IMG/VR virus record: IMGVR_UViG_3300025125_000007
Span: 1 to 29,417 of that record
DNA: 29,417 bases
Source: a virus
Strand: one strand, 5' to 3'
Shown here: positions 1-7,048 of the stretch, in pieces
How positions within the stretch are numbered: position 1 is the stretch's first letter
Layout of the letters: each line of letters opens with the position of its first letter
Notes under the pieces: generated by a model
What the model was told of the DNA's origin: nothing
The model's input: the letters and a program-made list of their open reading frames with translations, nothing else
The model's database searches: none
Position numbers and translations under genes: made by a program

Positions 1-36
1 CAGGTAGAAAACGGCCTCGTCAACGGTGACTCCTGA
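1..36 (+). CDS. C-terminal end of an upstream gene (partial)
   Basis: The first frame is open from the window edge to a TGA at 34-36 and encodes only the last 11 residues of a protein, ending VNGDS. Nothing can be said about its function. It is kept because the next small ORF begins inside it with a GTG, the kind of overlap seen at most gene junctions in this window. It could also be a chance open frame. Confidence 0.35.
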   Translation, partial: QVENGLVNGDS

Positions 37-118
37 GGATCAGATAGAATGGGAGGATGCAGATGAAGTGCTGTCCTGCGGATTGGAAAACCCCGAAGTA
101 TGCGAGTCGTGTCAGTAG
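26..118 (+). CDS. very small acidic Cys-containing protein, GTG start
   Basis: This 30-codon ORF starts at a GTG that overlaps the end of the preceding frame and runs to a TAG at 116-118. The product is acidic and ends in a cysteine cluster (LSCGLENPEVCESCQ), three Cys in the last 13 residues, which could bind a metal. The next gene starts at 100 inside it, so the three frames are chained by short overlaps. I do not recognise a family. It is too short for a statistical coding call, so the case rests on the overlap pattern and the amino-acid composition. Confidence 0.4.
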   Translation: MTPEDQIEWEDADEVLSCGLENPEVCESCQ

Positions 119-336
119 ATGGCGGGAATATAGCAAAGATAATCGGTGCGATTGCTGCTCTTGTTGCTGCTGTCGGCGGTTTTCTGGTAGCCGTTGGGGA
201 TTCGGATTCCCAACAGGCTCCTGCTGTTATCATCATTAGAGGTTCTACGTTACCTGAGGATGATCTGACGGATTCTGAGGCTGATAGGGAGTGGGTGTTT
301 AATGAGTCGCTTAGGGGAACTGAGGCAGGAGGCTGA
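100..336 (+). CDS. small membrane protein with one N-terminal TM segment
   Basis: This 78-residue protein has one hydrophobic segment at about residues 10-31, rich in Ala, Ile, Val and Gly, which is long enough to cross a membrane. An acidic, polar tail follows. The ATG at 100 overlaps the preceding small ORF by 19 bases, and the 3' end overlaps the terminase ATPase gene by 35 bases, implying translational coupling into the packaging genes. A GTG three codons downstream is an alternative start. No catalytic motif is visible and no family is recognised. Its position next to terL is where a small terminase often lies, but nothing in it resembles a DNA-binding TerS. Confidence 0.6.
   Translation: MRVVSVDGGNIAKIIGAIAALVAAVGGFLVAVGDSDSQQAPAVIIIRGSTLPEDDLTDSEADREWVFNESLRGTEAGG
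190..218 (+). repeat. inverted repeat (hairpin) inside small TM gene
   Basis: The arms 193-201 and 206-214 pair over 9 bp (one G.T) around a TCGG loop. GCC at 190-192 pairs with GGC at 216-218 past a one-base bulge, giving 12 bp in total. It lies wholly inside the coding sequence and has no T-tract, so it is not a classical terminator. Confidence 0.6.
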
Positions 337-1189
337 GTGGCGTAGGTGTCAGCGTAGCGAGGTCTATTTTTTGGAGAATTTTTGGTTTATTGCGCATCCT
401 GCGCATGGCCGTATTTTGTTTAAGTTGCGGGGGGCGCAGTCGGAGGCGTTGAGGCGGTGGGATAACAACCGTTATTCGTTGACGTTGAAGGCTCGTCAGA
501 TTGGGTGGACGACGTTGGTGTCTGCGCATCAGTTTTGGTTGGCGTTTTTTCACGACGATCAGAATGTGATTGATTTGTCGCGTACGGAGCGGGAGTCGAT
601 TCTGTTGTTGCGTAAAACTAAGTATGGGTTTAAGCATTTGCCGATGTGGATGGTTGAGCGGGGTCCGCAGTCGTTGATGGATCATCAGCAACGTATGGGG
701 TTCAGCAACGGTTCTCAGATTACGTCGATGCCTTCGGCATCTGACCCTGCGCGTGGTGAGTCTGCTACGTTGGTGGTTGTGGATGAGTGGGCGTTCCTGC
801 CGAACCCTGAGGAGGCGTGGGCGTCTATTGAGCCTGTTGCCGATGTGGGTGGCCGCATTATTGGGTTGTCTACTGCTAACGGGTCGGGAAACTTTTTTCA
901 CCAGTTGTGGGTGGGGGCGTCTACGGGGAACAATCAGTTTGATCCAATGTTTTTTCCGTGGTCTGCTTCCGAGGATAGGGATGAGTCTTGGTATGAAGGT
1001 AAGAAGAGTTCGATGTTGCCGTGGCAACTCGCGCAGGAGTATCCGACGAGTGCCGAGGATGCATTTGTTAAGTCTGGTAATCCTGTATTTGATATTGACG
1101 TTCTTAATGATATGCGTGTGCATGTTCGACAGGGTGTGGACGGCTATCTCCATGAAACGTCCAAAAACGTTTTGGAGTTCCGATGTTGA
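302..1189 (+). CDS. terL: terminase large subunit, ATPase half
   Basis: This 295-residue protein is the DNA-packaging motor domain. A deviant Walker A (KARQIGWTT) lies at about residues 63-71, the Walker B LVVVDE with D161-E162 at about 157-162, and the coupling motif GLSTANG at 188-194. This order is that of phage large-terminase ATPases. Such proteins normally continue into an RNase H-like nuclease domain in the same chain; here a TGA at 1187-1189 ends the reading frame after the ATPase, and the nuclease follows as a separate, overlapping ORF. The two products together (about 516 residues) match a full TerL. An ATG at 302 with GGGAG about ten bases upstream is the likely start. Codons are strongly G/T-ending (TTG, CGT, GTG). 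Confidence 0.9.
   Translation: MSRLGELRQEAEWRRCQRSEVYFLENFWFIAHPAHGRILFKLRGAQSEALRRWDNNRYSLTLKARQIGWTTLVSAHQFWLAFFHDDQNVIDLSRTERESILLLRKTKYGFKHLPMWMVERGPQSLMDHQQRMGFSNGSQITSMPSASDPARGESATLVVVDEWAFLPNPEEAWASIEPVADVGGRIIGLSTANGSGNFFHQLWVGASTGNNQFDPMFFPWSASEDRDESWYEGKKSSMLPWQLAQEYPTSAEDAFVKSGNPVFDIDVLNDMRVHVRQGVDGYLHETSKNVLEFRC
1174..1177 (+). promoter_or_regulatory. ribosome binding site for the terminase nuclease gene
   Basis: GGAG sits five bases before the ATG at 1183, inside the end of the ATPase ORF. It supports independent or coupled initiation of the nuclease half rather than obligatory frameshifting. A short inverted repeat (CCAAAA-ACG-TTTTGG, 1161-1175) overlaps its first two bases. 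Confidence 0.65.
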
Positions 1190-1848
1190 CGGTGTGGGAG
1201 GAGCCTGAGCGTTGGTCGGGGTATGTTTTGGGTGTCGATACTGCTGAGGGGTTGGGGCATGGCGACTATTCGTGTATTCAGGTTATTGACGCGAAGAAGG
1301 GGGAGCAGGTCGCTATTTGGCATGGACGTATCCCGCCTGATGAGTTGGCTACTGAGGTGTACCGTTTGGGTTTGTGGTACGGGAACGCTCTTTGCTGTGT
1401 TGAGGCCAACAATCATGGTTTGACGACGATTACGGTGTTGCGTCAGTTGGGGTATCCGAACCTGTATCGTCGTCGGGCGTTGAATACGTCTTCTCAACGT
1501 ATTTCGCAGGAGTACGGGTGGAAGACGACACGTACGTCGAAGCCGTTGATGATTGATGATTTGGCGAAGGCTTTGAAGAACGATGAACTGATTTTGCATT
1601 GTGATTCTACGATTGCGGAGTTGCGTACGTTTGTACGTAATGATCGTGGGTCGATGTCTGGTTCTCCGTATGATGATCGGGTGATGGCGTTGGCGGTGGC
1701 GAATCAGATGCGCAAGTTTGCGTATGTGCCTGAGTATGTGCAGCATGTGGATGATACGTGGACGTTTGATTGGTGGATGAAGCAAATCCCGTCAGGGATT
1801 GCAACGGATGATACAATCGGTACTTACCTGTCCCGTGGGACAGCATAA
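1183..1848 (+). CDS. terL: terminase large subunit, nuclease half
   Basis: This 221-residue protein carries the RNase H-like nuclease of a large terminase. The acidic residues appear in the expected order: D19 in LGVDTAEGLGHGDYS, E74 in CCVEANNHG, and D164-D165 in SPYDDRVMALA. It would cut concatemeric DNA at the start and end of packaging. The ATG overlaps the ATPase stop (ATGTTGA) in the -1 frame and has its own GGAG ribosome binding site, so the two halves are probably made as separate chains that reassociate. A -1 frameshift or a sequencing error joining them into one protein remains possible. Codon use is the same as in the upstream half, so the two have a common history. Confidence 0.88.
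   Translation: MLTVWEEPERWSGYVLGVDTAEGLGHGDYSCIQVIDAKKGEQVAIWHGRIPPDELATEVYRLGLWYGNALCCVEANNHGLTTITVLRQLGYPNLYRRRALNTSSQRISQEYGWKTTRTSKPLMIDDLAKALKNDELILHCDSTIAELRTFVRNDRGSMSGSPYDDRVMALAVANQMRKFAYVPEYVQHVDDTWTFDWWMKQIPSGIATDDTIGTYLSRGTA
1828..1843 (+). repeat. palindrome at the 3' end of the terminase nuclease gene
   Basis: CTGTCCC and GGGACAG flank two bases (7+2+7, or 6 bp with a four-base loop), ending two bases before the TAA stop codon at 1846. No T-tract follows, so termination is doubtful. Confidence 0.5.
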
Positions 1849-1885
1849 GCATTCTTGTAGGACACATTGAACAAAGGAGAGTCCT

Positions 1886-2143
1886 ATGGCAATTGGCCGA
1901 ATGGCTAAGTACAATGACGTTGGTGCAGGCGCAAAACCCATTTTGGGCAATACGTCGATGCTATCCAACGGTCCCGCCCGACCGGGCGGGTCGCAGAAGG
2001 CTACTGTCCGTTCGGGTCAGGACAAGGCTCACCGTGGTGACAAGGCTGCGGGGACTCGTCCGCGCACGACGCCTGAGAACCAGCACGGTAAGACGGGCAA
2101 AGTTGAGCCTGCTTCAAAGCAGCCCGACTCTGCTATTCGTTGA
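1886..2143 (+). CDS. small basic protein, unknown function
   Basis: This 85-residue protein is rich in Gly, Lys, Arg, Pro, Ser and Thr with few hydrophobic residues, so it is probably disordered. The start is well supported: AAAGGAGAG lies just upstream of the ATG at 1886. The gene overlaps the next by four bases (TTGA). It lies between terminase and portal, where small decoration, DNA-binding or assembly proteins often occur, but no family is recognised. A perfect 7-bp inverted repeat (CCCGCCC-GACC-GGGCGGG) is embedded at 1973-1990. Confidence 0.65.
   Translation: MAIGRMAKYNDVGAGAKPILGNTSMLSNGPARPGGSQKATVRSGQDKAHRGDKAAGTRPRTTPENQHGKTGKVEPASKQPDSAIR
1973..1990 (+). repeat. GC-rich inverted repeat
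   Basis: CCCGCCC (1973-1979) and GGGCGGG (1984-1990) pair perfectly around the loop GACC, inside the small basic protein gene. Confidence 0.55.
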
Positions 2144-2406
2144 TTCTGCCTGCTAACGCTTCCTATACAGAGTTTTGCGATTACGTTGTTGGGCAGCGAG
2201 GCCCGCTGCCCGACGACGAATTGCAGGACTTGTGGGAGTGGCGTCAAAAATTGCTTGGTTTGACGGTCGTGACTGGACGCGGTTATCGTTCCCAGTTGCC
2301 ACCTGATGAGCAACATATGACGTTGAAGCAGCGCGAACAGAAGTTACTATCGGAAGCGCGTGCAGCGGGGAAAGACCCTGTGTACGTTGGACAACGTTGG
2401 GTATAG
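2140..2406 (+). CDS. small unknown protein, TTG start overlapping the previous stop
   Basis: This 88-residue charged protein has no recognised domain. The only in-frame start that keeps most of the ORF is a TTG at 2140, which overlaps the preceding TGA as TTGA. There is no convincing ribosome binding site, so translation probably depends on termination of the upstream gene. The middle is probably helical (DELQDLWEWRQKLLGL), and a second charged helix (LKQREQKLLSEARAAG) lies near the C-terminus. It ends three bases before the portal ATG. A role in head assembly or packaging is only a guess from position. Confidence 0.6.
   Translation: MILPANASYTEFCDYVVGQRGPLPDDELQDLWEWRQKLLGLTVVTGRGYRSQLPPDEQHMTLKQREQKLLSEARAAGKDPVYVGQRWV
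2184..2218 (+). repeat. 15-bp inverted repeat inside a small gene
   Basis: The arms 2184-2198 and 2204-2218 pair over 15 positions (13 Watson-Crick, two G.T) around the loop AGGCC; the inner 8 bp are perfect. It is one of the longest stems in the window and lies wholly within the coding sequence. Confidence 0.75.
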
Positions 2407-2409
2407 GTT

Positions 2410-4305
2410 ATGGCACGAAAGAGCCGTTCAGAGCGTTACGAGAACACTAAGGAACGCTTGGAGATGGCGAAGCGTTGGCGCCACGACGAGGGTTACGAAA
2501 CCAAGTGGCGTCGCATGATCGACTTGTACCGTGGGAAGACGTACTGGGATGTGGGCGGTATTGGCCTTCCCACTGATCGCATTTCGGTCAATTTGGTGTT
2601 TTCTACGATCAATGTGATTGCTCCGTCTGTTGCGGTTAACCATCCGAAGATTACGGTGGTTGCCAACAGGGAAGAAGACGGCGACCGCGCCGTTTTTGTT
2701 GAGGCTATCGTCAACTATTTGTGGCGGCATCACGACTATCGTAAGCCGTTCCGCCGCACGGTTAAAGACTTTCTAATTTTGGGCCACGGTTGGATGAAGG
2801 TCGGGTGGAAGTTTGTTGAGGAGGAACGTGAACGGTCAGAAGACGAAATAGGGGGAGACTACGCTACTGCGCAGGCAGAGGTAGCCGACTTTGGTTACGA
2901 AAATCCTGAGATGGCGGGGGAACTGCCAACAGATCAGGAAATGCAGGATTTGATTCCGTTTACACAAATGGAAATTGTGGAAGATCAGCCGTTCGTGGAA
3001 CGCATTTCACCGTTCGATATGTTTATCGACCCTGAGGCAACCTGTTTGGATGATGCCAAGTGGATTGCGCAACGGATTGTGCGTCCAATTGAAGAAGTTC
3101 GGGGTGATAAACGGTTCCGTAAGGGTGTCCGTCAGAATCTGCAAGCCGATTCGGGCTTGAAGATTCGTTGGGAAAACGACGATGAACGCGACCAGTACTC
3201 TGACCTGATTCAACGGGTTACATTGTACGAGTACTACGATCTGGAGGAGGGTTTGATTTCGGTTTGCGCCGACGGTGCAGACGACTACCTGTTGGACCCA
3301 ACTCCGATGCCGTACAACTTTGGACATCCATTTGTTCTGTTACGCAATTACGACATTCCTGACATGTTCTACCCAATGGGTGATGTGGAGGCCATTGAGT
3401 CGCTACAGGAAGAGTTGAACAAGACTCGCACGCAGATGGTCAACCATCGTAAGCGGTACGCACGCAAATATCTGTACCATGAGCGTTCGTTCGGCCCTGA
3501 GGGCCGAGAAGCGTTGGAGTCCGACGACGACGGACGGTTCGTACCCGTCGTGGATGAAAACAGGTCATTGGGTGAAGTTGTCGTACCATTGCCGCAGGTG
3601 CCTTTGGCACCCGAAATGTATAACCATTCCAGTCTTATCGAAAATGATATTAACACTGTCAGCGGTGTATCTGAATACGCCCGTGGTCAGATGCCTGAGA
3701 CTCGTCGCACAGCGACGGAAGCGTCGATTATCGCAGATGCAGGCAATGCGCGTGCGTCCGACAAGTTGGCTATGGTAGAAATTTGTATCGGTGAGATTGG
3801 TCGTCGCGTTGTCCAGTTGATGCAGCAGTACATGACCCGCGACCAGATGGTTCGTATTACGGGCAAGGACGACCAGCAGTACTATGTTGCCTATACGCGG
3901 GATGATATTGTTGGAGAGTTCGACTTTTCGGTTGAGGGTGGTTCGACGCAGCCGTTGAACGAGACTGCTCGTCGGCAACAGGCAATCTCTTTGATGAACG
4001 CCCTTGCGCCTTTGGTCGGCACCGTTATTGATCCTGCTGAATTGGCGCGTTACGTTCTACAGTTTGGGTTTGGGGTACAGAACCCTGAAAAGTTTTTGGT
4101 ACAACAGCAGCCGATGGGACCACCAGAGGGTGCGCCTCCCCCCGAAGGCGGGGTACCCCCACAGGGTATGGCACCCCCACCCATGTCGGGTGGCATGGGT
4201 CCAGCACCCATCCCAGATCAGGTGTTTGAGGCCACGGGCGGTGTACCGCCCGAATTGTTGGCCCAGTTGCAGAATCAGATGGGTATAGAACTACCAAATC
4301 TGTGA
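2410..4305 (+). CDS. portal protein
   Basis: This 631-residue protein forms the ring at the head vertex through which DNA enters and leaves. It is assigned from its place between terminase and scaffold, its length, and a typical portal sequence: an N-terminal charged helix region, a conserved central block (about residues 310-355: FVLLRNYDIPDMFYPMGDVE, then a basic RTQMVNHRKRYARKYLY helix), and a helical C-terminal half with EYARGQMPETRRTATEA. The final ~80 residues are a Pro/Gly/Met-rich tail (repeated PP, GG and GM) that looks disordered. It resembles the head-to-tail connector portals of short-tailed phages. The start is the ATG at 2410, three bases after the previous stop. Confidence 0.88.
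   Translation: MARKSRSERYENTKERLEMAKRWRHDEGYETKWRRMIDLYRGKTYWDVGGIGLPTDRISVNLVFSTINVIAPSVAVNHPKITVVANREEDGDRAVFVEAIVNYLWRHHDYRKPFRRTVKDFLILGHGWMKVGWKFVEEERERSEDEIGGDYATAQAEVADFGYENPEMAGELPTDQEMQDLIPFTQMEIVEDQPFVERISPFDMFIDPEATCLDDAKWIAQRIVRPIEEVRGDKRFRKGVRQNLQADSGLKIRWENDDERDQYSDLIQRVTLYEYYDLEEGLISVCADGADDYLLDPTPMPYNFGHPFVLLRNYDIPDMFYPMGDVEAIESLQEELNKTRTQMVNHRKRYARKYLYHERSFGPEGREALESDDDGRFVPVVDENRSLGEVVVPLPQVPLAPEMYNHSSLIENDINTVSGVSEYARGQMPETRRTATEASIIADAGNARASDKLAMVEICIGEIGRRVVQLMQQYMTRDQMVRITGKDDQQYYVAYTRDDIVGEFDFSVEGGSTQPLNETARRQQAISLMNALAPLVGTVIDPAELARYVLQFGFGVQNPEKFLVQQQPMGPPEGAPPPEGGVPPQGMAPPPMSGGMGPAPIPDQVFEATGGVPPELLAQLQNQMGIELPNL
4235..4252 (+). repeat. inverted repeat in the portal 3' end
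   Basis: CGGGCGG (4235-4241) and CCGCCCG (4246-4252) pair perfectly around TGTA, inside the Pro/Gly-rich tail of the portal gene. Confidence 0.5.
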
Positions 4306-4353
4306 TTTGGGACACTACATTCTTTACAATAGGAATAACCGAAAGGATTCCAC

Positions 4354-5019
4354 ATGAATAATGAAGAACAACCAACAGGAAATTTGCATACCGTCAAAGT
4401 GGACGGGGTAGAACAGCAGGTTTCACTGGATGAACTTCAGAATGGGTACCAGCGTCAGGCGGATTACACCCGTAAAACGCAGGAGTTGGCATCCGAACGC
4501 GAGAGATTGGCTCAAGGAGAGGCAATCGTACAAGCATTAGAGGCTGATCCAGTCGGGGCAATCGACGCATTGTCCGACGCTTTTGGGATACGCTTTGAGG
4601 GCAACCAAAACACTCAGGTAGCAGAAGAGCCGCTTGAAGATTTGGACCCTGAAGAAGTTCGCTTGCGACGAATTGAAACTTCCATTGAAACTCAAGAACG
4701 AGCGGGAAGACAGCAGAATTTGCAGAAGGATTTGCAGACGCTGCGCGACAAGTACGGAACCGACATTAACGAGAGTGAACTATACGCACACGCTCTTCGC
4801 AACAACATAGGCAATTTAGATGCCGCTTACACGCACATGACCTACGGGTCAATGCAAGATAGGGCACGAAACGCTGATATTGTGGAAGAGAAGCGGGCTG
4901 CGAACGTGGTCGATTCGACTACGGGAGGTTCAACCTCGGATAATGTGGAACGTGCTGTCGGCGCGGTATCTTCGATCCGTGACGCATATCGTCTGGCTTT
5001 AGAAGAATCTAACAACTAA
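4354..5019 (+). CDS. capsid scaffolding protein
   Basis: This acidic, highly charged, largely helical protein of 221 residues lies directly between portal and capsid genes, the standard place for a scaffold. The N-terminal block VSLDELQNGYQRQADYTRKT (about residues 23-42) is a recurrent signature of phage scaffold-like proteins. Long coiled-coil-prone stretches follow (ELASERERLAQGEAIVQALE and the Glu/Arg-rich region around 115-145). It should fill the procapsid and be removed during maturation; no protease gene is visible nearby. AAAGGA upstream of the ATG at 4354 supports the start. Confidence 0.82.
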   Translation: MNNEEQPTGNLHTVKVDGVEQQVSLDELQNGYQRQADYTRKTQELASERERLAQGEAIVQALEADPVGAIDALSDAFGIRFEGNQNTQVAEEPLEDLDPEEVRLRRIETSIETQERAGRQQNLQKDLQTLRDKYGTDINESELYAHALRNNIGNLDAAYTHMTYGSMQDRARNADIVEEKRAANVVDSTTGGSTSDNVERAVGAVSSIRDAYRLALEESNN

Positions 5020-5048
5020 CCAACTATATTTGAAAGGGGTGACTTAAC

Positions 5049-5990
5049 ATGGCAGGAAATGACGACTTTAATCAGATTCTATCAACCACGTTAAAGAACT
5101 ACATCCCTAAGTTGACGGACAACATCTTCTCTGCCCGACCACTGTTTTACGCGCTGACCAATGGACAGACCATTCGGCGCATCAGTGGTGGTGCAAAGAT
5201 CGTTGTTCCGATCATCTATGGGACCAACAGCACCGCTGCATCGTATGAAGGATCGGATACTATCGCCACGACTGCTCAGACTGGCATTTCTGCCGCTGAG
5301 TACGACTGGAAGCAGTATGCGGTCACTATCACGATCAACGGTATTGAAGAAGGAAAAAACAACGGTGAAGCCGAAATCATTGACTTGCTGGAAGGCAAGA
5401 TCATGCAGGCTGAGGAAACCGTCATTGAGAACATGAACACCATGTTTTGGGGTGATGGCACGGGTAACAGCAACAAGGACTGGATTGGTCTAGACCTTAT
5501 TGTTACCAAGCCGAACACAGCCCTCGGTGGGATTGATCCGACTGACTCGGGGAACTCTTGGTGGGCATCGACGGAAACCGACGAAGGCGGCGCTTTGGCA
5601 CTTGTCACAATGGCAAATACCTACAACACCGTTTCAGTCGGCAACGACCAGCCAACCATCCTGATCGGCACACAGGCTGTATATGAGTCTTACGAGGCTC
5701 TCCTTCAGCCGCAGTTGCGGTATTCGGATGCTAACACGGCAGATGCTGGATTCCAGAACCTGCTTTACAAGGGCGCACCCGTCACATTCGACGGTGCTTG
5801 TACCTCAGGAGAATTGATGTTCCTGAACACCAAGTACCTGCGTCTTGTGGCTCATTCGGACGTTTGGTTCAAGCCAACACCGTTCGTGCGGCCTACCAAT
5901 CAGGATGCGCGTTACGCGCAGATTCTGTCTTACGGTAACTTGACTTGCAGCAACCGCGCTCGTCAGGGTTACATGTTTGGCATTACCTGA
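5049..5990 (+). CDS. major capsid protein
   Basis: This 313-residue protein builds the icosahedral shell. The C-terminal block is highly characteristic of a widespread phage major-capsid family of the HK97-like fold: ELMFLNTKYLRLVAHSDVWF, then TPFVRPTNQDARYAQILSYG and LTCSNRARQGYMFGIT. The N-terminal part (TLKNYIPKLTDNIFSARPL) and the long helix IIDLLEGKIMQAEETVIENM are also typical. It has a strong ribosome binding site (AAAGGGGTG) before the ATG at 5049. A large hairpin follows the stop, which may protect the mRNA or reduce transcription into the downstream genes. Confidence 0.92.
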   Translation: MAGNDDFNQILSTTLKNYIPKLTDNIFSARPLFYALTNGQTIRRISGGAKIVVPIIYGTNSTAASYEGSDTIATTAQTGISAAEYDWKQYAVTITINGIEEGKNNGEAEIIDLLEGKIMQAEETVIENMNTMFWGDGTGNSNKDWIGLDLIVTKPNTALGGIDPTDSGNSWWASTETDEGGALALVTMANTYNTVSVGNDQPTILIGTQAVYESYEALLQPQLRYSDANTADAGFQNLLYKGAPVTFDGACTSGELMFLNTKYLRLVAHSDVWFKPTPFVRPTNQDARYAQILSYGNLTCSNRARQGYMFGIT

Positions 5991-5999
5991 TAACAATTT

Positions 6000-6032
6000 G
6001 TTTGTGGGGGCGGAAGTCCCGCCCCCACAAAC
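6000..6032 (+). terminator. strong hairpin after the capsid gene, terminator-like but without a T-tract
   Basis: A perfect 14-bp stem (arms 6000-6013 and 6019-6032, GC-rich core GTGGGGGCGG) closes a five-base loop AAGTC. It starts ten bases after the capsid stop and ends 21 bases before the next ATG. There is no run of T after it (TGTCTAGC follows), so it may be an attenuator, an RNA-processing site or an mRNA 3'-end stabiliser rather than a full intrinsic terminator. It is the only strong stem lying in an intergenic region of this window. Confidence 0.75.
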
Positions 6033-6053
6033 TGTCTAGCAGAACGGAAACAA

Positions 6054-6326
6054 ATGGCACGTAACAGCGTCCCTGCACTCGCATACCGATCCAACGCTAT
6101 CCCAGCAGGATCGGTTGGCGCTCCTCCCGCCATATATGCGATGGGGGCTGCTAAAGGCGCGCGTTTGGTGGCAGGGGTTTCAGAACTCGTTGACGAGTGG
6201 GAACCCCCTCAGCCCACACTCTGTTCTGCTACGACCCGCAGCGGGGCCGCGTGTAAAGCGCGCCCCGTTGCTGGGTCTATTCTTTGTGCTTCACATACGC
6301 GACAGGCGGCAAAGGCGGCACTGTAA
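6054..6326 (+). CDS. small protein with a C-terminal Cys/His zinc knuckle
   Basis: This 90-residue protein has an Ala/Pro/Gly-rich N-terminal half and ends in LCSATTRSGAACKARPVAGS followed by ILCASHTR. That gives a C-x9-C-x12-C-x2-H pattern in a TxxGxxC context, as in small zinc-binding knuckles found in many phage and host proteins. It probably binds a metal and perhaps nucleic acid or another virion protein; the role is unknown. The gene lies between capsid and neck genes, its stop overlaps the next ATG as TAATG, and a 17-bp bulged hairpin covers the knuckle codons. Confidence 0.65.
   Translation: MARNSVPALAYRSNAIPAGSVGAPPAIYAMGAAKGARLVAGVSELVDEWEPPQPTLCSATTRSGAACKARPVAGSILCASHTRQAAKAAL
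6234..6276 (+). repeat. long bulged hairpin over the zinc-knuckle codons
   Basis: Seventeen base pairs (one G.T) form between 6234-6251 and 6259-6276, with single-base bulges at C6248 and T6272 and a seven-base loop TGTAAAG. It overlaps the codons of TTRSGAACKARPVAGS. Confidence 0.65.
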
Positions 6327-7042
6327 TGGCGATGACTATTAAACAGATGCGGGATCAAATCCGTTCTGTTATTGACATCGACTCAACCGATGTAAGCGAC
6401 ACAGTGCTTGATGTCATGTTGGGGCAGGGCTTCGACACTATCGTTTTCAGCGAGAAGCGTTGGCCGTTCTTTGAAACCACAACGACCTTTACCACTACAT
6501 CTGGAACAAAGGACTATACACTTGCCGTCATCGGAGCGTCAGTCACTCAGGGGCTGCGAGAGATAGCGGCGATCCGCACCGACGATCACGTACTGGCGTA
6601 CGTTGGAAGAGATGCGGCAGAATTCAATCATCCGCTGGATGTAGCCTCTTCGGGCGAACCGTGGGAATACAGCGTCTGGAACGATACTGTACGGTTCTAC
6701 CCAACTCCCAACAGCGACACTCTCACGGTCACTGTACGCGCTATCCGTAACCCGACCACCTTCGGGGTCGGGACGGACGACGGCACAGAACCTGATCTAC
6801 CTGACCCTTTCCATCCTATTCTCGCTACCTACGGGTTGGCGAAGGCATATTTGCAGCAGGAAGACCCGTTGATGGCGAGTCAGTACATGCAGCAGTTCCA
6901 GACCGAACTAGACAACGTGGCACGCAGGTATGCTGATACACCTGCACCACAACCGATGGTGGCTAACTCCCGCACGAATACCCGCTATTTGGCTGGGTAT
7001 GGGGCGTTGCGGTATGCAAACACAGGTGGGATTGTTTGGTAA
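6326..7042 (+). CDS. head-tail adaptor (neck) protein
   Basis: This 238-residue protein begins MAMTIKQMRDQIRSVIDIDS and has the block EKRWPFFETTTTF early on. That is the pattern of phage adaptor proteins that sit between portal and tail (the place of T7 gp11). The N-terminus is helical; the centre has a beta-rich stretch (VWNDTVRFYPTPNSDTLTV) and the C-terminus a helical region (ATYGLAKAYLQQEDPLMASQ). The ATG at 6326 is preferred over in-frame codons further upstream because it overlaps the previous stop as TAATG, like its neighbours. The assignment is from position and sequence style; other neck roles are possible. Confidence 0.7.
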   Translation: MAMTIKQMRDQIRSVIDIDSTDVSDTVLDVMLGQGFDTIVFSEKRWPFFETTTTFTTTSGTKDYTLAVIGASVTQGLREIAAIRTDDHVLAYVGRDAAEFNHPLDVASSGEPWEYSVWNDTVRFYPTPNSDTLTVTVRAIRNPTTFGVGTDDGTEPDLPDPFHPILATYGLAKAYLQQEDPLMASQYMQQFQTELDNVARRYADTPAPQPMVANSRTNTRYLAGYGALRYANTGGIVW

Positions 7043-7048
7043 CTCGTT

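Noticed and set aside
311-1153. 280-codon minus-strand ORF opposite the terminase ATPase gene
   Set aside because: It is the antisense shadow of a G/T-rich gene in which stop codons are rare on the other strand. Its product is Arg/His/Pro-rich with no motif, while the plus strand has clear terminase motifs. The same applies to the minus-strand ORFs opposite the terminase nuclease gene and the giant gene (1144-1785, 17481-18335, 18384-19283, 22280-23005).
1162-1168. Canonical -1 slippery heptamer at the terminase split
   Set aside because: C AAA AAC lacks the first matching base of X XXY YYZ, no strong downstream stem is seen, and the nuclease gene has its own ribosome binding site. Frameshifting is left only as an alternative.
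4308-4336. Possible sigma-70-like promoter before the scaffold gene (TTGGGA ... TACAAT)
   Set aside because: The spacing between the two boxes is about 12 bases, too short for a normal promoter, and the gap is only 48 bases inside a continuous operon.
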